DNA of 60,000 nucleotides from Nematostella vectensis (lineage: Eukaryota > Cnidaria > Anthozoa > Actiniaria > Edwardsiidae): assembly GCF_932526225.1 (NCBI RefSeq), contig NC_064046.1, positions 5,693,306 to 5,753,305 on the forward strand, in the 5' to 3' direction. Each line of letters starts with the position of its first letter. Positions within the stretch are counted from its first letter, which is position 1. Under the pieces are notes generated by a model. The model saw only the letters and a list, made by a program, of their open reading frames with translations. It was not told where the DNA came from and did no database searches. Both the position numbers and the translations under genes were made by a program. This document shows positions 52,001-60,000 of this stretch, in pieces.

Positions 52001-52724
52001 CTGGTCAATGTTACTCACTTTAAATACCTTGGTAGTATCCTGTCAAGTGACTGCTCAATGAGAGCGGAGCTCACATCTCGTATACAAGCTGTATCATGTG
52101 CTTATGGTCGCCTTCGAAAGAGAGTTTTCGACTCACGTGATCTCACTGTACCAACCAAGATCGCTGTTTATAATCAATGTCTAATGCCTCTCTTATTGTA
52201 CGGTAGTGAGACATGGACTGTATATCAGCATGAAGTTAGAGAACTTCGTACTCTGCAACAACGCCATTTACGCCTAATCCTCAAGATCAAGTGGGATGAC
52301 TATATAAGCAATGAAGACGTCCTCCGTCGTGCAAACGTAGATGATATTGAAACAAAATTAGCTAGAAATCGTCTCCGCTGGCTTGGTCACCTCTGCCGAA
52401 TGGACGATGACAGAGTGCCTAAGCAGCTGTTATTTTCGGAGCTAGAACACGGGTCTCGCCCAGTTGGTCGTCCTAAACTAAGATTCAAGGACATTTTGAA
52501 AAAAGACCTCAAAATTGGATGCGTCCTTGAAGCGTGGAACTATCATGTACATAATAGAAAGGAATGGAGGGCGATCACAAATAACATCTGCACGTCATAC
52601 GACAAAAGAAGATATGAAACCTATTTAAAACAAAGGGAAGCTCGCCGTAAAAGGGCGGAGAACAGTTAAATACAAACTGTGTTATACCCGTTCGCGGGTG
52701 CAGGCGCTTATATACTATAGATGG
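49045..52724 (+). mobile_element. Full-length LINE with 13-bp target duplication
   Basis: The 13-bp ATACTATAGATGG occurs at 49045-49057 and again at 52712-52724, flanking a 3654-bp insert. The insert has a 5' UTR of about 490 bp, one intact ORF and a 3' UTR of only about 40 bp ending GGGTGCAGGCGCTTAT with no poly(A). A single ORF, very short 3' UTR and no poly(A) tail fit the RTE group, but the clade is not proven. The perfect target duplication and intact ORF indicate recent insertion. Confidence 0.92.
49550..52669 (+). CDS. LINE endonuclease-reverse transcriptase, intact 1039 aa
   Basis: The protein mediates target-primed reverse transcription: the endonuclease nicks DNA and the RT copies the element RNA from the nick. 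Residues of about 55-300 are an APE-type endonuclease (LGAWNVRTT, LSEVRRPNTG, VYAPT, LGDFNARVG, HQLDHVLANQ, TDHKLLVSN). Residues of about 500-790 are the RT (KSPGFDGVLPEVI, LFKKGDRSECGNYRGISLLS, QSGYRAGRGTIDGI, VFVDFVKAFDTV, GVKQGCKLAPTLFG, AQYADDIALFSD). The C-terminus has YGSETWTVYQHEVREL, a long basic helix region and RLRWLGHLCRMDDDRVPKQ. No internal stop. A later ATG is possible, but the domains would be unaffected. Confidence 0.93.
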   Translation: MESQSSSIGAMATAFGGTDAPPSAAVAKNGRRPHSAITSRAIDNRQFLSSRKQALTLGAWNVRTTNDGDGSLRPERATALICRELEHANIDICALSEVRRPNTGNIVERSHTIFWSGGSERTAGVGFAISNRLVSQGICPTPINDRLMQMRVPLESGNYLTLVSVYAPTMQRTSEEKEVFYEKLRCCLPSAQNNPLIVLGDFNARVGQDYKSWPDVIGKHGVGKMNSNGLMLLEFCTRLQLSVMGTMFQLKDSLKNTWQHLRSKHWHQLDHVLANQAAKPFIKVTKVNQAADCFTDHKLLVSNCAFPLKRKKNISRPPKKLDTRLNDDKKVKLVQFLDEKIPACNNDFEDLQDILQQAANHVFERKKRIQNDWFDDQDEEIRNLLQDKSLDRHSLRTRIRQIKDAWFQKKAEEAEHFSQTKNPREFYATLNAVYGPRSRNSHPVRSKEGTLLADPIEVKGRWVEHFSDLLNLPSDVDLKIVDELDQLPIMQSMDDPVTDQELEKAISNTKLGKSPGFDGVLPEVIVYGGRCLRAFLLILFNIIWASEIIPQVWKDAIITILFKKGDRSECGNYRGISLLSVVGKIFADIILQRLQLLAEFIYPQSQSGYRAGRGTIDGIFTLRQLMEKTREQRNNMYIVFVDFVKAFDTVNRELLFSILGKLGCPPKFISIIKKLYSDVHARLIVDGELTRAFEYNCGVKQGCKLAPTLFGIYAAVLLWLAFNKIEHTCSIKIRFRFDGNLFDLRRLKAKTKVLTEFIREAQYADDIALFSDTPEGLQSLLTSYNELAKRMGMRINTKKTETMCIGNTADFYVDGIKLVNVTHFKYLGSILSSDCSMRAELTSRIQAVSCAYGRLRKRVFDSRDLTVPTKIAVYNQCLMPLLLYGSETWTVYQHEVRELRTLQQRHLRLILKIKWDDYISNEDVLRRANVDDIETKLARNRLRWLGHLCRMDDDRVPKQLLFSELEHGSRPVGRPKLRFKDILKKDLKIGCVLEAWNYHVHNRKEWRAITNNICTSYDKRRYETYLKQREARRKRAENS

Positions 52725-53477
52725 TGGATGGTGGATTTATTCTTGATAGCAAAATTGGAACTGAAACTGCTGGATGGATGGATGGACCTGCCAATAAGGC
52801 CCAATTGTCTGAACCAACAGGTATATGCTTTGACTTTGATACAGCAATATTTTGTTATTTTGGGGGCGAAAAAAATAGATGTATCAAACTTCACACAACT
52901 GTTAGCTTTGCATGTCAGTTTATGGAAAAGACTCGACAGATATACGATGCCATTGGATTTCATCCAAAACGTCATCAAAATCGGTTGGCACAAAGTGGGG
53001 AATTTCCAGATGAACCATTTATATAAGGAATAAACAAATTGGTTGACTCTGCCAACTTTTTTGAAAGTTTAATAGAGGAAAGACAAAGCTACACAAGAAT
53101 ATAACCAGAGGGACCAGAGGGAACGGTGTATCACATAACTGTAAAGGGTTCTTCCGAAACTGTGGCCTCATTAGAGAGGCACATACAGGCCCTTGAGGCC
53201 ATGGGCATGGCTGGTGTTTTGGCAAAGCTGGATCTGTCTGCGTTCACAAATGAATCAAGAAACGAACATGGCGTTGCCAAACACAAACAGTCTGACCAAT
53301 ACAGACACCCCAGTACTGTAGTAGCAAATGTGGCCATGAAATTGAACTTATAAAAAAAACATGCCGATGTCCTCATGCATATCACATTAACAACTTTTCT
53401 GCCTACCAGCCAACACACAAGAGTTTTCTTTCATCTGTTGACACAATTCAAAAGTTCAAAACATGGAATGCATTATT

Positions 53478-53797
53478 CCACCCTCCAGAGCCAGAAATGA
53501 CAGACCAGTGCAAGCAAGATCTTAAAATAGTTCGGATGCTTAATGTGTTAACAAAGGCAAAGCCCACCCAAAATGTACATGACCTGTACCGATACAAGTG
53601 CGGCTATGGTCCCTGTGTAGTTTCCCAAAAGGACATTCCACCCTCCAGAGCCAGGAATGACAGACCAGTGCAAGCAAGATCTTAAAATAGCTCGGATGCT
53701 TAATGTGTTAACAAAGGCAAAGCCCACTCAAAATGTACGTGACCTGTACCGATACAAGTGCGGCTATGGTCCCTGTGTAGTTTTCCAGAAGGACATG
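53478..53797 (+). repeat. 160-bp tandem duplication inside the NHL pseudogene exon
   Basis: The segment starting CCACCCTCCAGAGCCAG at 53478 recurs at 53638 with about 95% identity. Both copies encode MTDQCKQDLKI followed by RMLNVLTKAKPTQNV and DLYRYKCGYGPCVV. The first copy runs into a stop because 160 is not a multiple of three, so the duplication is itself a disabling lesion. Confidence 0.93.
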
Positions 53798-54569
53798 CTT
53801 TTGCAAGATGTTACCAACAACAGATCCCACTATCCAGCATTCGATCAGCTGATGTCAGAATTACAAGTCCAGCGAGATGAGAATAGAGTCCAGGAACATG
53901 GACGAGTTCAAAGTGACAACTATCTGTTTGTCCCAGGGGATATTGTTGCAATTAACCCAGGCACTGACAACGGTATCCCATCAGCTGACAAGTGGTGGCT
54001 ACTACAGGCCAATAAGGGACACCCCTCTAACAAGACAGGAAGTGGTTGTCATGTGTTTGGCTTTTGGCTTGAGGAGCAAGAGCCAGAAGAAAGTGACACC
54101 TCAAAACAAACAGTTCCGTCTCCTCTTAGCCCCAGTAAAGGTATATTATGGAAGCATCATTAAGGATGACAAAGTGCCAGTGGTTGTTCCTGTTGAAGAA
54201 CTAAGCTCTGGATGGAACAATAGATGTGTAACTTATGGTTTTACAGAGGAGTTCTGTCAGCATTTAGATATGTCTGACAAGTTCCGTGCAGCCAATGTTA
54301 TTGATGCACAAGATGATTCACTTGTTGCTTCAAACTTGGAGGAGACTGATGAGTCAGATGGAGATACTGAGGTGGAGCAGCTACAGCATGACGTAGAACT
54401 GAGTGTGCTTCGCACCAGGAGGCGGCACATCACAACTCCTGGTAGACAAACTGTTTCGTCATACAGAGACCTTGCTACCTCCAGACCTGGTCAGAAAAAC
54501 CGGAGGGTAGAGGTGCTAGGAGAAGTAGATTTGCTGGCCGAGGCTGAACGAAATAGTCCAGAGTTTTAA

Positions 54570-55680
54570 TTAAGTTAATTACTTACGGTACAGTACAAGC
54601 AGAACTGCACCTCTTTGTGACAAAGGCGAATTTATTATGTTTTAACTGAGTTTCTAACTAACTCTAGCTAGTCTGGAGATCAATTTTAATGTCAAACATT
54701 CAAAATATTGGATTACTGCAATAAATATGAATTCAATAATCAACTCTCTAAAGTAAAGGGGTACGTTCAAGCTCATGACGGCAAGTGTTTCACTTGGGCT
54801 GGATAGATGAACTTTGAGTTTAATGAAGGAATATTCACAGAACATACTAAATTACTAACAGTTTGTCAAAAACTCTCCCTGAAGTATCAAGCTTCTATAT
54901 GAATTAGGCAGTAATAATAAAGATGGACATGACTCCCGCACGATTTTCTATACAAACTCGTTCCCATGACCACCCTTTTATGATAAACTACACAGGGATC
55001 CCGATCTCAGACATATATTTTCACTTTTATTTGTAGTCCTGATACAGGCATATAATACATAATGCAAAAATACCTAAAGCTACCATAGGCATGAAGCAAT
55101 TTGCGGTGTGCAAGTCGATGGCAAGACAGTATATTTTTAAAGCCCTTCCGTGAATTGGGAGCCGGGGGAGCCTGGGGCGACCTACCTCGTTCCAGGCCTC
55201 GCTCGCTAGCATTCAATATGGCGGCCGCCGGAGAGTTTCAATAGCTTTCAATAGCTATTTACACTTGATTTGTGCGGCTGCATTAGATAAAGCAGGGAGT
55301 TGTGAGGATAATGCTAGACAAAGTAAACCTCGAAGAATGAGTTGCAAAAGTAAAAAATCAAGTCAAAATGAAATTGAAAGAACGACTGGTAACTGCACGT
55401 CTGCACAAAAGGTAAAATTTCAAGGTCATGTCGCTAGCTTATTTGGGGTATTGGGCATCATTGGAAACTAATCTAGGCCAGATCAAATAGAATGTCCAAT
55501 GATTAAAACTTAACAGAGAATAGTCTAGGATTGTCATGGTGGACTTAGATTGGAATTTTTTTTCTACTCATCTAATCGGTAAGCGTATCGGCAAGATTAT
55601 ATTTGATATTCACTTGAGGTATATTAATAAGATATTTAAAAATATCTTATTTTGATTGTTTGCACTGGCAGTTTTTATTA
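54570..55680. other. Intergenic, with an ATGGCGGC promoter-like motif
   Basis: No gene is recognised. ATGGCGGCCGCCGG at about 55218, in a locally GC-rich stretch (55.14-55.23 kb), resembles a TATA-less promoter motif. The 68-codon + frame after it (55265-55471) has no known domain. A first exon here is possible but unproven. Confidence 0.35.
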
Positions 55681-55765
55681 TGCAGGTAACAGGTCAACAC
55701 AGGGTGACCACAACAGAGATAAGATTAGACTTTTGTTTGCACCCTGTGTTGACCTGTAATCTGCA
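55681..55765 (+). ncRNA. Near-perfect hairpin, candidate small-RNA precursor
   Basis: ACAGGTCAACACAGGGTG (55689-55706) and its exact reverse complement (55740-55757) are separated by 33 nt. TGCAG/CTGCA extends the stem after a 3-nt mismatch. The arm length and loop are compatible with a miRNA-like precursor. A small MITE or chance palindrome would look the same, so the RNA call is speculative. Confidence 0.25.
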
Positions 55766-55995
55766 AAAATACCAGGCACGTTTGTACACTGTTTTTGTTG
55801 TTGTCTACCAAGTTACACAAATCTTTTTTGGAATTTTTAGTGTCATGCTTTGTCAGTAAAATAAATATTTTATATTAAAAAAAACTGTCTCCAAAAAGTA
55901 CAATCGGTCCTCTTGTTTTATTGTTCAACTTTTTATTTCCAACATACAGTTCAGCTTAAAAACTAAAAATAAGTAATATTTAATATTAATAATAT

Positions 55996-56343
55996 TTATG
56001 TTTTCTTATGGTTATACCTGTGAAGCAAATCAATATCCTTAAAAGATAATGAGTGAATAATGGTAAATCTTAGGCAATCTTGAGCGATCATGAGCGATCT
56101 TAGGACCCGGAGTAGGCCTTGCTTTGCTATTTCTAGCAGTATCGTAACAACATAACCTGGTTGTACCAAAGACCTGCAATCAAATCTCTCCAAGAAATCT
56201 TGGAACTCGTCAGTGGTTGGATCATTACCTTTAAGGACATCTTCCATGAGATCTTCTGATGCGGATTGATACCGCTTAAGGTCTCGGTAAAGGTAAACGA
56301 CGTGTCCGCGGAAAAAAGAATATTGTCGCGCCGCAATTTTCAT
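55996..56343 (-). CDS. Unrecognised ORF, 115 codons, possibly an exon
   Basis: The frame reads SEDLMEDVLKGNDPTTDEFQ, then DFLERFDCRSLVQPGYVV and TILLEIAKQ, which looks like real globular protein (amphipathic, mixed composition) and not noise. I do not recognise the family. No clear splice partner was found on the minus strand. Confidence 0.35.
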   Translation of the reverse strand: MKIAARQYSFFRGHVVYLYRDLKRYQSASEDLMEDVLKGNDPTTDEFQDFLERFDCRSLVQPGYVVTILLEIAKQGLLRVLRSLMIAQDCLRFTIIHSLSFKDIDLLHRYNHKKT

Positions 56344-56699
56344 TTCATGTACAAACTATATATCAAATAAAAGATAAAAGATTGAATTATCTCTTGCAAG
56401 TTTTATTTTTGAAATAGCTAATTCCGTGTTTAAGGTTTGACGCCTCAAACTCAAAAGTACGGAGTTTACTCTAGAGCGTAATACACCTTCGCGTTATTGC
56501 GCATGCACTTGAACGTAATTACATCTCAATGACAGATAGATGATCTACCAAAGTGTGTGAGGACTTTTTGTTATTTGAAACTGTTAACAAAATATCACGA
56601 ATCGAAATTGGAACTCTCATTTTTAAAAGCGATCGACAGTCGAAAATCGAAAATTCCTCACACACTTTATGACATGGCATAATTATCTATCCGATCCCG

Positions 56700-57908
56700 A
56701 AAATCTGAAGGCCTACAACACCTCGTCGGTGCTGAAGGCGAAGGCAACATTAGAGTCCGTCTCCGTGGAAGGGACACAACCTTCCAAAGACGTTTCACTG
56801 CTTCCGATACAAACGAGGTGATTACAACAATTACACCAAGTTCAATCGCATTCTTAGACTTATTAATTTATATAGATTCCACAGTTAGTTATGGATTCAA
56901 AATTTCAATTATGAATTAAATATTTTGGACACGAGTTATCAGAATCAATAAACCAAATCATTGCACATGTATTATTTTTCAAATTGAAAAAAGATGTCTC
57001 CACAGCATTCTGTCTCCACTGTACCGATATAGGGAGAGTATTGTTCAACCACAAACTAATTGGAATTGTTTTATCTGCAGCTCTTGTATCAAGTGGCCAT
57101 TTCCAACCTGCGCGAGAGGAATATCACCATCCGAAATGCCAGTGGAAGAATCATTGAAAGAAATGACGATCCTATTGACGTTGTAGACGCAACGACACTA
57201 ATGGTCTTTCATGACTTGGGTATACTAGGAGCAAGAATGGATGAGAAAAAAGGAATAAATGGAATCATTTTATCAAATTTCCAACTTTGTTTACCATGGT
57301 GGCGCGAGGTAAAAAAAAAGTTGCCCTCTGCTGTGGACTAGTTGTACATCCCCTCCTCTCCTGATTTCGAGCACCTGAATTCTTTTGTAGGGGGTTACAC
57401 CACAGATGGGCCCCCCAGATGACATTCGTTTTGACCTTCCTCCTAAGAACCTGTCTAGGCTAAAAATAGGTTCTTATTACCAGTTTATGTTTGTATTCTT
57501 AATACCGCAAAAATCTCAAAATACTAAAATTTACCGATTTCATTAACAGGGCGGACACTACCAGGCCACCTTTTCCGACCTTTGTTTGGTAGTGTTGTGC
57601 CCAACCCTTGCTGGAGACCCAGAAGTAAGGGCCACTATTGACTTAAGCAATGGTAAGTCTAGTACATTTAAAAAACATTCTTGAATTCAGAATATCTATT
57701 AAACCCTGTCGATTTTCTGAGCTCGATGGATAACGTGGATATCGTAGAACGGTCACGAAGTGAAAGTAGTGAGGGTTGGCTTAAATATATAACTCATGTA
57801 CATTTTTAATTATTTTACTTGTTTTTTTTTTTTTACAGTTACCCAGGATCGCATACAAGCTGCTGTAGCAGAGGCTGAGGCGAGACTGGCCCTTACAACC
57901 GAATCAAT
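56700..57908 (+). CDS. Unnamed gene segment, four exons, UBX/ubiquitin-like stretch
   Basis: Exons ending in good donors: about 56700-56817, 57081-57308, 57550-57652, 57839-57908; phases join (0, 0, 1). The first reads GEGNIRVRLRGRDTTFQRRF and TASDTNE, then ELLYQVAISNLRERNITI, similar to the beta strands of UBX/ubiquitin-like domains (polar loop, then QRRF). The second ends LSNFQLCLPWWRE, the third reads GGHYQATFSDLCLVVLCPTL, and the fourth is an Ala/Glu helix (RIQAAVAEAEARLAL). The last donor implies further exons. The first exon's 5' limit is unclear. UBX similarity is inference from pattern only. Confidence 0.55.
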
Positions 57909-57938
57909 GTGAGTTTTGTTGATTGTCTTGAATCACCA

Positions 57939-58004
57939 TCACCATCCGAAATGCCAGTGGAAGAATCATTGAAAGAAATGACGATCCTATTGACGTTGTA
58001 GACG
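57939..58004 (+). repeat. Exact 66-bp copy of part of a neighbouring exon
   Basis: Positions 57939-58004 are identical to 57124-57189, the middle of the second exon of the + strand gene segment. The copy lies in the same orientation about 815 bp downstream. It starts beside the fourth exon's intron and ends six bases from the donor of the minus-strand THAP exon. Confidence 0.95.
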
Positions 58005-58011
58005 TCCTCAC

Positions 58012-58269
58012 TGTAACTTCAAAACCATCTTGTTTGTGTTGCCTGCCGATCAAATTGTACCAGCGAGTGCGACGCCAAGCAGGAGTCGAAGGAAACTTAA
58101 AGAAATGCAAGCCAGTTTCCGGGTCATAAAATGAATTTGAGCAGCCTTTAACTGCACACTGCTTTCCTTTTCTTTTTAAAGTTGGAGAAACTTCGTTTGA
58201 ATCATCCATATAATTATCTAGAAGGCCCAAAATCGACTTTTGAAGAGTTCTTAGCGAAACGTGCAACAC
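58012..58269 (-). CDS. THAP-type zinc finger exon (minus strand, partial)
   Basis: The frame reads KQCAVKGCSNSFYDPETG, then LHFFKFPSTPAWRRTRWYNL, then IGRQHKQDGFEVT. This is the N-terminal part of a THAP domain: the first Cys pair, the FFKFP motif and the conserved Trp. THAP domains bind DNA and occur in transcription factors and P-element-type transposases. The C-terminal Cys and His are absent and expected on a following exon. The exon ends at a GTGAGG donor (58011-58006), and I could not find the next exon downstream. Start codon uncertain; an internal Met lies about 20 residues in. Confidence 0.65.
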
Positions 58270-58279
58270 AGCTAGAAAT

Positions 58280-58345
58280 CAAGATGGCGTCTGTGTTTTC
58301 GAGACAACTCTCGCCTCGTTTTCGTGTTCGCGTCCAAGATGGCGG
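58280..58345 (+). promoter_or_regulatory. Two AAGATGGCG motifs upstream of the THAP exon
   Basis: CAAGATGGCGTC (about 58281) and CCAAGATGGCGGCGGGG (about 58337) are YY1-like motifs of animal TATA-less promoters. They lie just upstream of the minus-strand THAP exon, in a locally GC-rich area, and could mark its promoter or a bidirectional one. Confidence 0.35.
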
Positions 58346-58939
58346 CGGGGACTGTGAATAGGACTATTGCATTATGCTTGTAAAACAATAACTTCAATTA
58401 CAAAATGGGTCAGCTCAGTCTACCACCTGTGGGGAGTTTTGACGTATGGCGAATCCTCGCCGTTATGACGTATCATGCTCACGTGTTACAATCAGATCAG
58501 TTTGTTGTCGTTGTCACTCTTGAACTTTCAAGGAAGCGAAACAGACTTACTGTCTCTTTCGACAACGTTTTTTCAAGAAGTTTGCAAGAACTATTCAAGG
58601 ATTTCTCAAGAATTTGATTCCAAGAATAATCAGGAACAAGATTGGATTGTGGGAAGATTGTGCCGGTTGAAGTTAACTTACAAATCTGAATTTGACGTTG
58701 AGTTCATCGGTAAACAACAAATCTTTACCAGGCTCAACGTACAATCAAGGGACAATCAAAATAATCCTTAGGAAATGCTTTCCAATCATTTATTTAAACA
58801 TTCTGAACACAATCCAAACGACAAAGCACGTTAAAAGATCCTTGACAAAAAAAATCCTTAGAGAAAACCGTTTCACCTTTGCGAAATATTCCATAGTCGG
58901 GTTGTAGGTTTTTCTTTTTTAATTTGTCATAGAAACATA

Positions 58940-59433
58940 CAAAAGAAGCCATTGGCAATGGTTATTGAGAACTCTTGACTACGATCTAGCAGAGGTAACT
59001 GTCGTCATGCATGGCATCGGCGGCTTAACAGTGCAGAGGTTGAAACGCAAAATCAAAACCAACGGCTTCGAAAAAATGAAAGCCGACATCGTTATTCTAA
59101 AAGTAGGAACGAACGACATTGGGACCAAGCGGCCGGAGACAATTGGGTCAGAAATTGAGAATTTGACCCGCGGACTTAGGGAAACGTACAATGTTAAAGT
59201 TGTTGGTGTCTGTTTGATAATCCCAAGAGCCGATAACATTCATTTTAGGCGCCAAGCAGACATCGTTAATAAATATTTACAGGTAGTGATCAATGATCTC
59301 TCGTTTGCTTTTTGTTTAAATCCCCCTCAAAAGGTTTGCTGAAGGATGGTGTCCACCTAAACACCAGGGGACAATATATGCTGTATCGTAGTTACAGAGG
59401 TGCTGTAATCAAAGCAATGCAATTGCTATGATA
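58940..59433 (+). pseudogene. SGNH/GDSL-hydrolase-like fragment, frameshifted
   Basis: The frame reads SHWQWLLRTLDYD, then VVMHGIGGLTVQRL, ADIVILKVGTNDIG and VKVVGVCLIIPR. After a frame change near 59325 it reads LLKDGVHLNTRGQ. The Gly-containing second block, the GTND-type third block and the D-x-x-H fifth block (DGVH) are SGNH hydrolase signatures. The Asp before the catalytic Ser in block I is replaced by Arg (KRSH). Such domains occur as esterases and in transposon-borne proteins of invertebrates. Which this is cannot be told. Confidence 0.6.
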
Positions 59434-60000
59434 CGATCCAAAAGTTGCAAGCAAAAACTGTGCAAATGTCATCAAACAAGTGTATATGATTGCAATGAGA
59501 GCTTTATATCATTAATTTCAATTTTTTTCATACATAATAATGATCAGTTTTTATAAAATTTATCATATGGGTCTCAAACCCATTTCATAAACATGTGAAA
59601 AAAAAACTCCGGCAAGTTTGATAGAGAAGATTATTAACAAAATATTGTGGTTCAACCCATTAAAATTATAATCTTTTTGTATAAAATTTGTATAAATTAT
59701 TTGTCGGTGTCCTGCATCTGATATGACATAAATAATTATTCTTTAAAGTAGGCACCAGTTGTTATAGTGACAAATGGTTTATTGTCTGTCACTGTTTTGT
59801 CATTATGTCATTTAACTGTTGAACAAACAAATTTTAGTGACAGCATGACTTGTTACTGTCACAATGTTACAAACAAATGTTTATGGTTTATGTCGTAGGT
59901 ATATCAAAACCAACACATTTGATTAGGTTAACTCAAGAGACTAGGGACCGATGAAGTGAAGGAAAATTTTAATAGGAAGATGCATGAATGCTTCCCAGGA
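59434..60000. other. Right end of window, AT-rich, nothing recognised
   Basis: No gene is seen. TTACTGTCACAATG-, GTCACTGTTTTGTC- and AGTGACAAATGG-type motifs recur in both orientations between 59.77 and 59.87 kb and could be the remains of a palindromic element. Confidence 0.4.

Larger units (their letters stand above)
47600..54569 (+). pseudogene. Broken NHL-repeat gene copy (host), split by a LINE
   Basis: Pieces at 47617-48043, 48248-48322, 48653-49044 and 52725-54569 read on the + strand as one protein. Two small introns have proper GT..AG ends (48044-48247, 48323-48652), so this is not a processed copy. NHL-type beta-propeller strands are visible (AGIDVLIIQPGKNEIAFVCD, DGGFILDSKIGTETAGWMDG, LSEPTGICFD). 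Later come a Cys-rich segment (YCSSKCGHE ... KTCRCPH) and a basic/acidic C-terminal part with WWLLQANKGHP and CHVFGFWLEE. Damage: in-frame stops near 47803, 48661 and 49051, the LINE insertion, frame changes near 53330 and 54100, and a 160-bp duplication. The family is unnamed to me. Confidence 0.65.

Overview
This is metazoan nuclear DNA: AT-rich, many short exons with GT..AG introns, LINE, BEL/Pao and hAT transposons, MITEs, a SINE-like segment and very long minisatellites. The repeat content and the deeply conserved intron-rich gene suggest an invertebrate, most likely an anthozoan cnidarian (coral or sea anemone). That placement is inference from character, not from a match.

The left half (about 1.58-30.97 kb, + strand) is one complete gene that I could reconstruct codon by codon: a 36-exon, 936-residue orthologue of NSMAF/FAN, the factor associated with neutral sphingomyelinase activation. 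It has a GRAM/PH-like N-terminal part, a BEACH domain and C-terminal WD40 repeats. All 35 introns have GT..AG ends with compatible phases. Its introns hold eleven tandem arrays. The most striking observation in the window is that at least eight of these arrays are built from the gene's own splice junctions. Short segments spanning the donor (exons 2, 12, 21, 24) or the acceptor (exons 14, 28, 29, 32) have been tandemly multiplied, from 3 copies up to about 142 copies (4.8 kb), leaving strings of decoy splice sites beside the real one. In every case where I read the frame through, using a decoy meets an early stop codon.

The middle (31-42.5 kb) is gene-poor: two adjacent foldback palindromes, LINE fragments, a 17-bp minisatellite, a SINE-like segment, a decayed hAT transposon with 12-bp terminal inverted repeats and 8-bp target duplications, and two minus-strand exons of a PHD-finger gene.

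From 42.5 to 54.6 kb transposons are stacked in a dead host gene: a minus-strand, 5'-truncated BEL/Pao element with its 3' LTR, and an intact APE/RT LINE (single 1039-aa ORF, 13-bp target duplication) inserted into an NHL-repeat gene copy that carries stops, frameshifts and an internal 160-bp tandem duplication.

The right end (54.6-60 kb) holds a near-perfect hairpin, an unrecognised minus-strand ORF, a four-exon + strand gene segment with a UBX-like stretch, a minus-strand THAP-domain exon whose donor is followed by an exact 66-bp copy of a neighbouring exon, and a frameshifted SGNH-hydrolase-like fragment.
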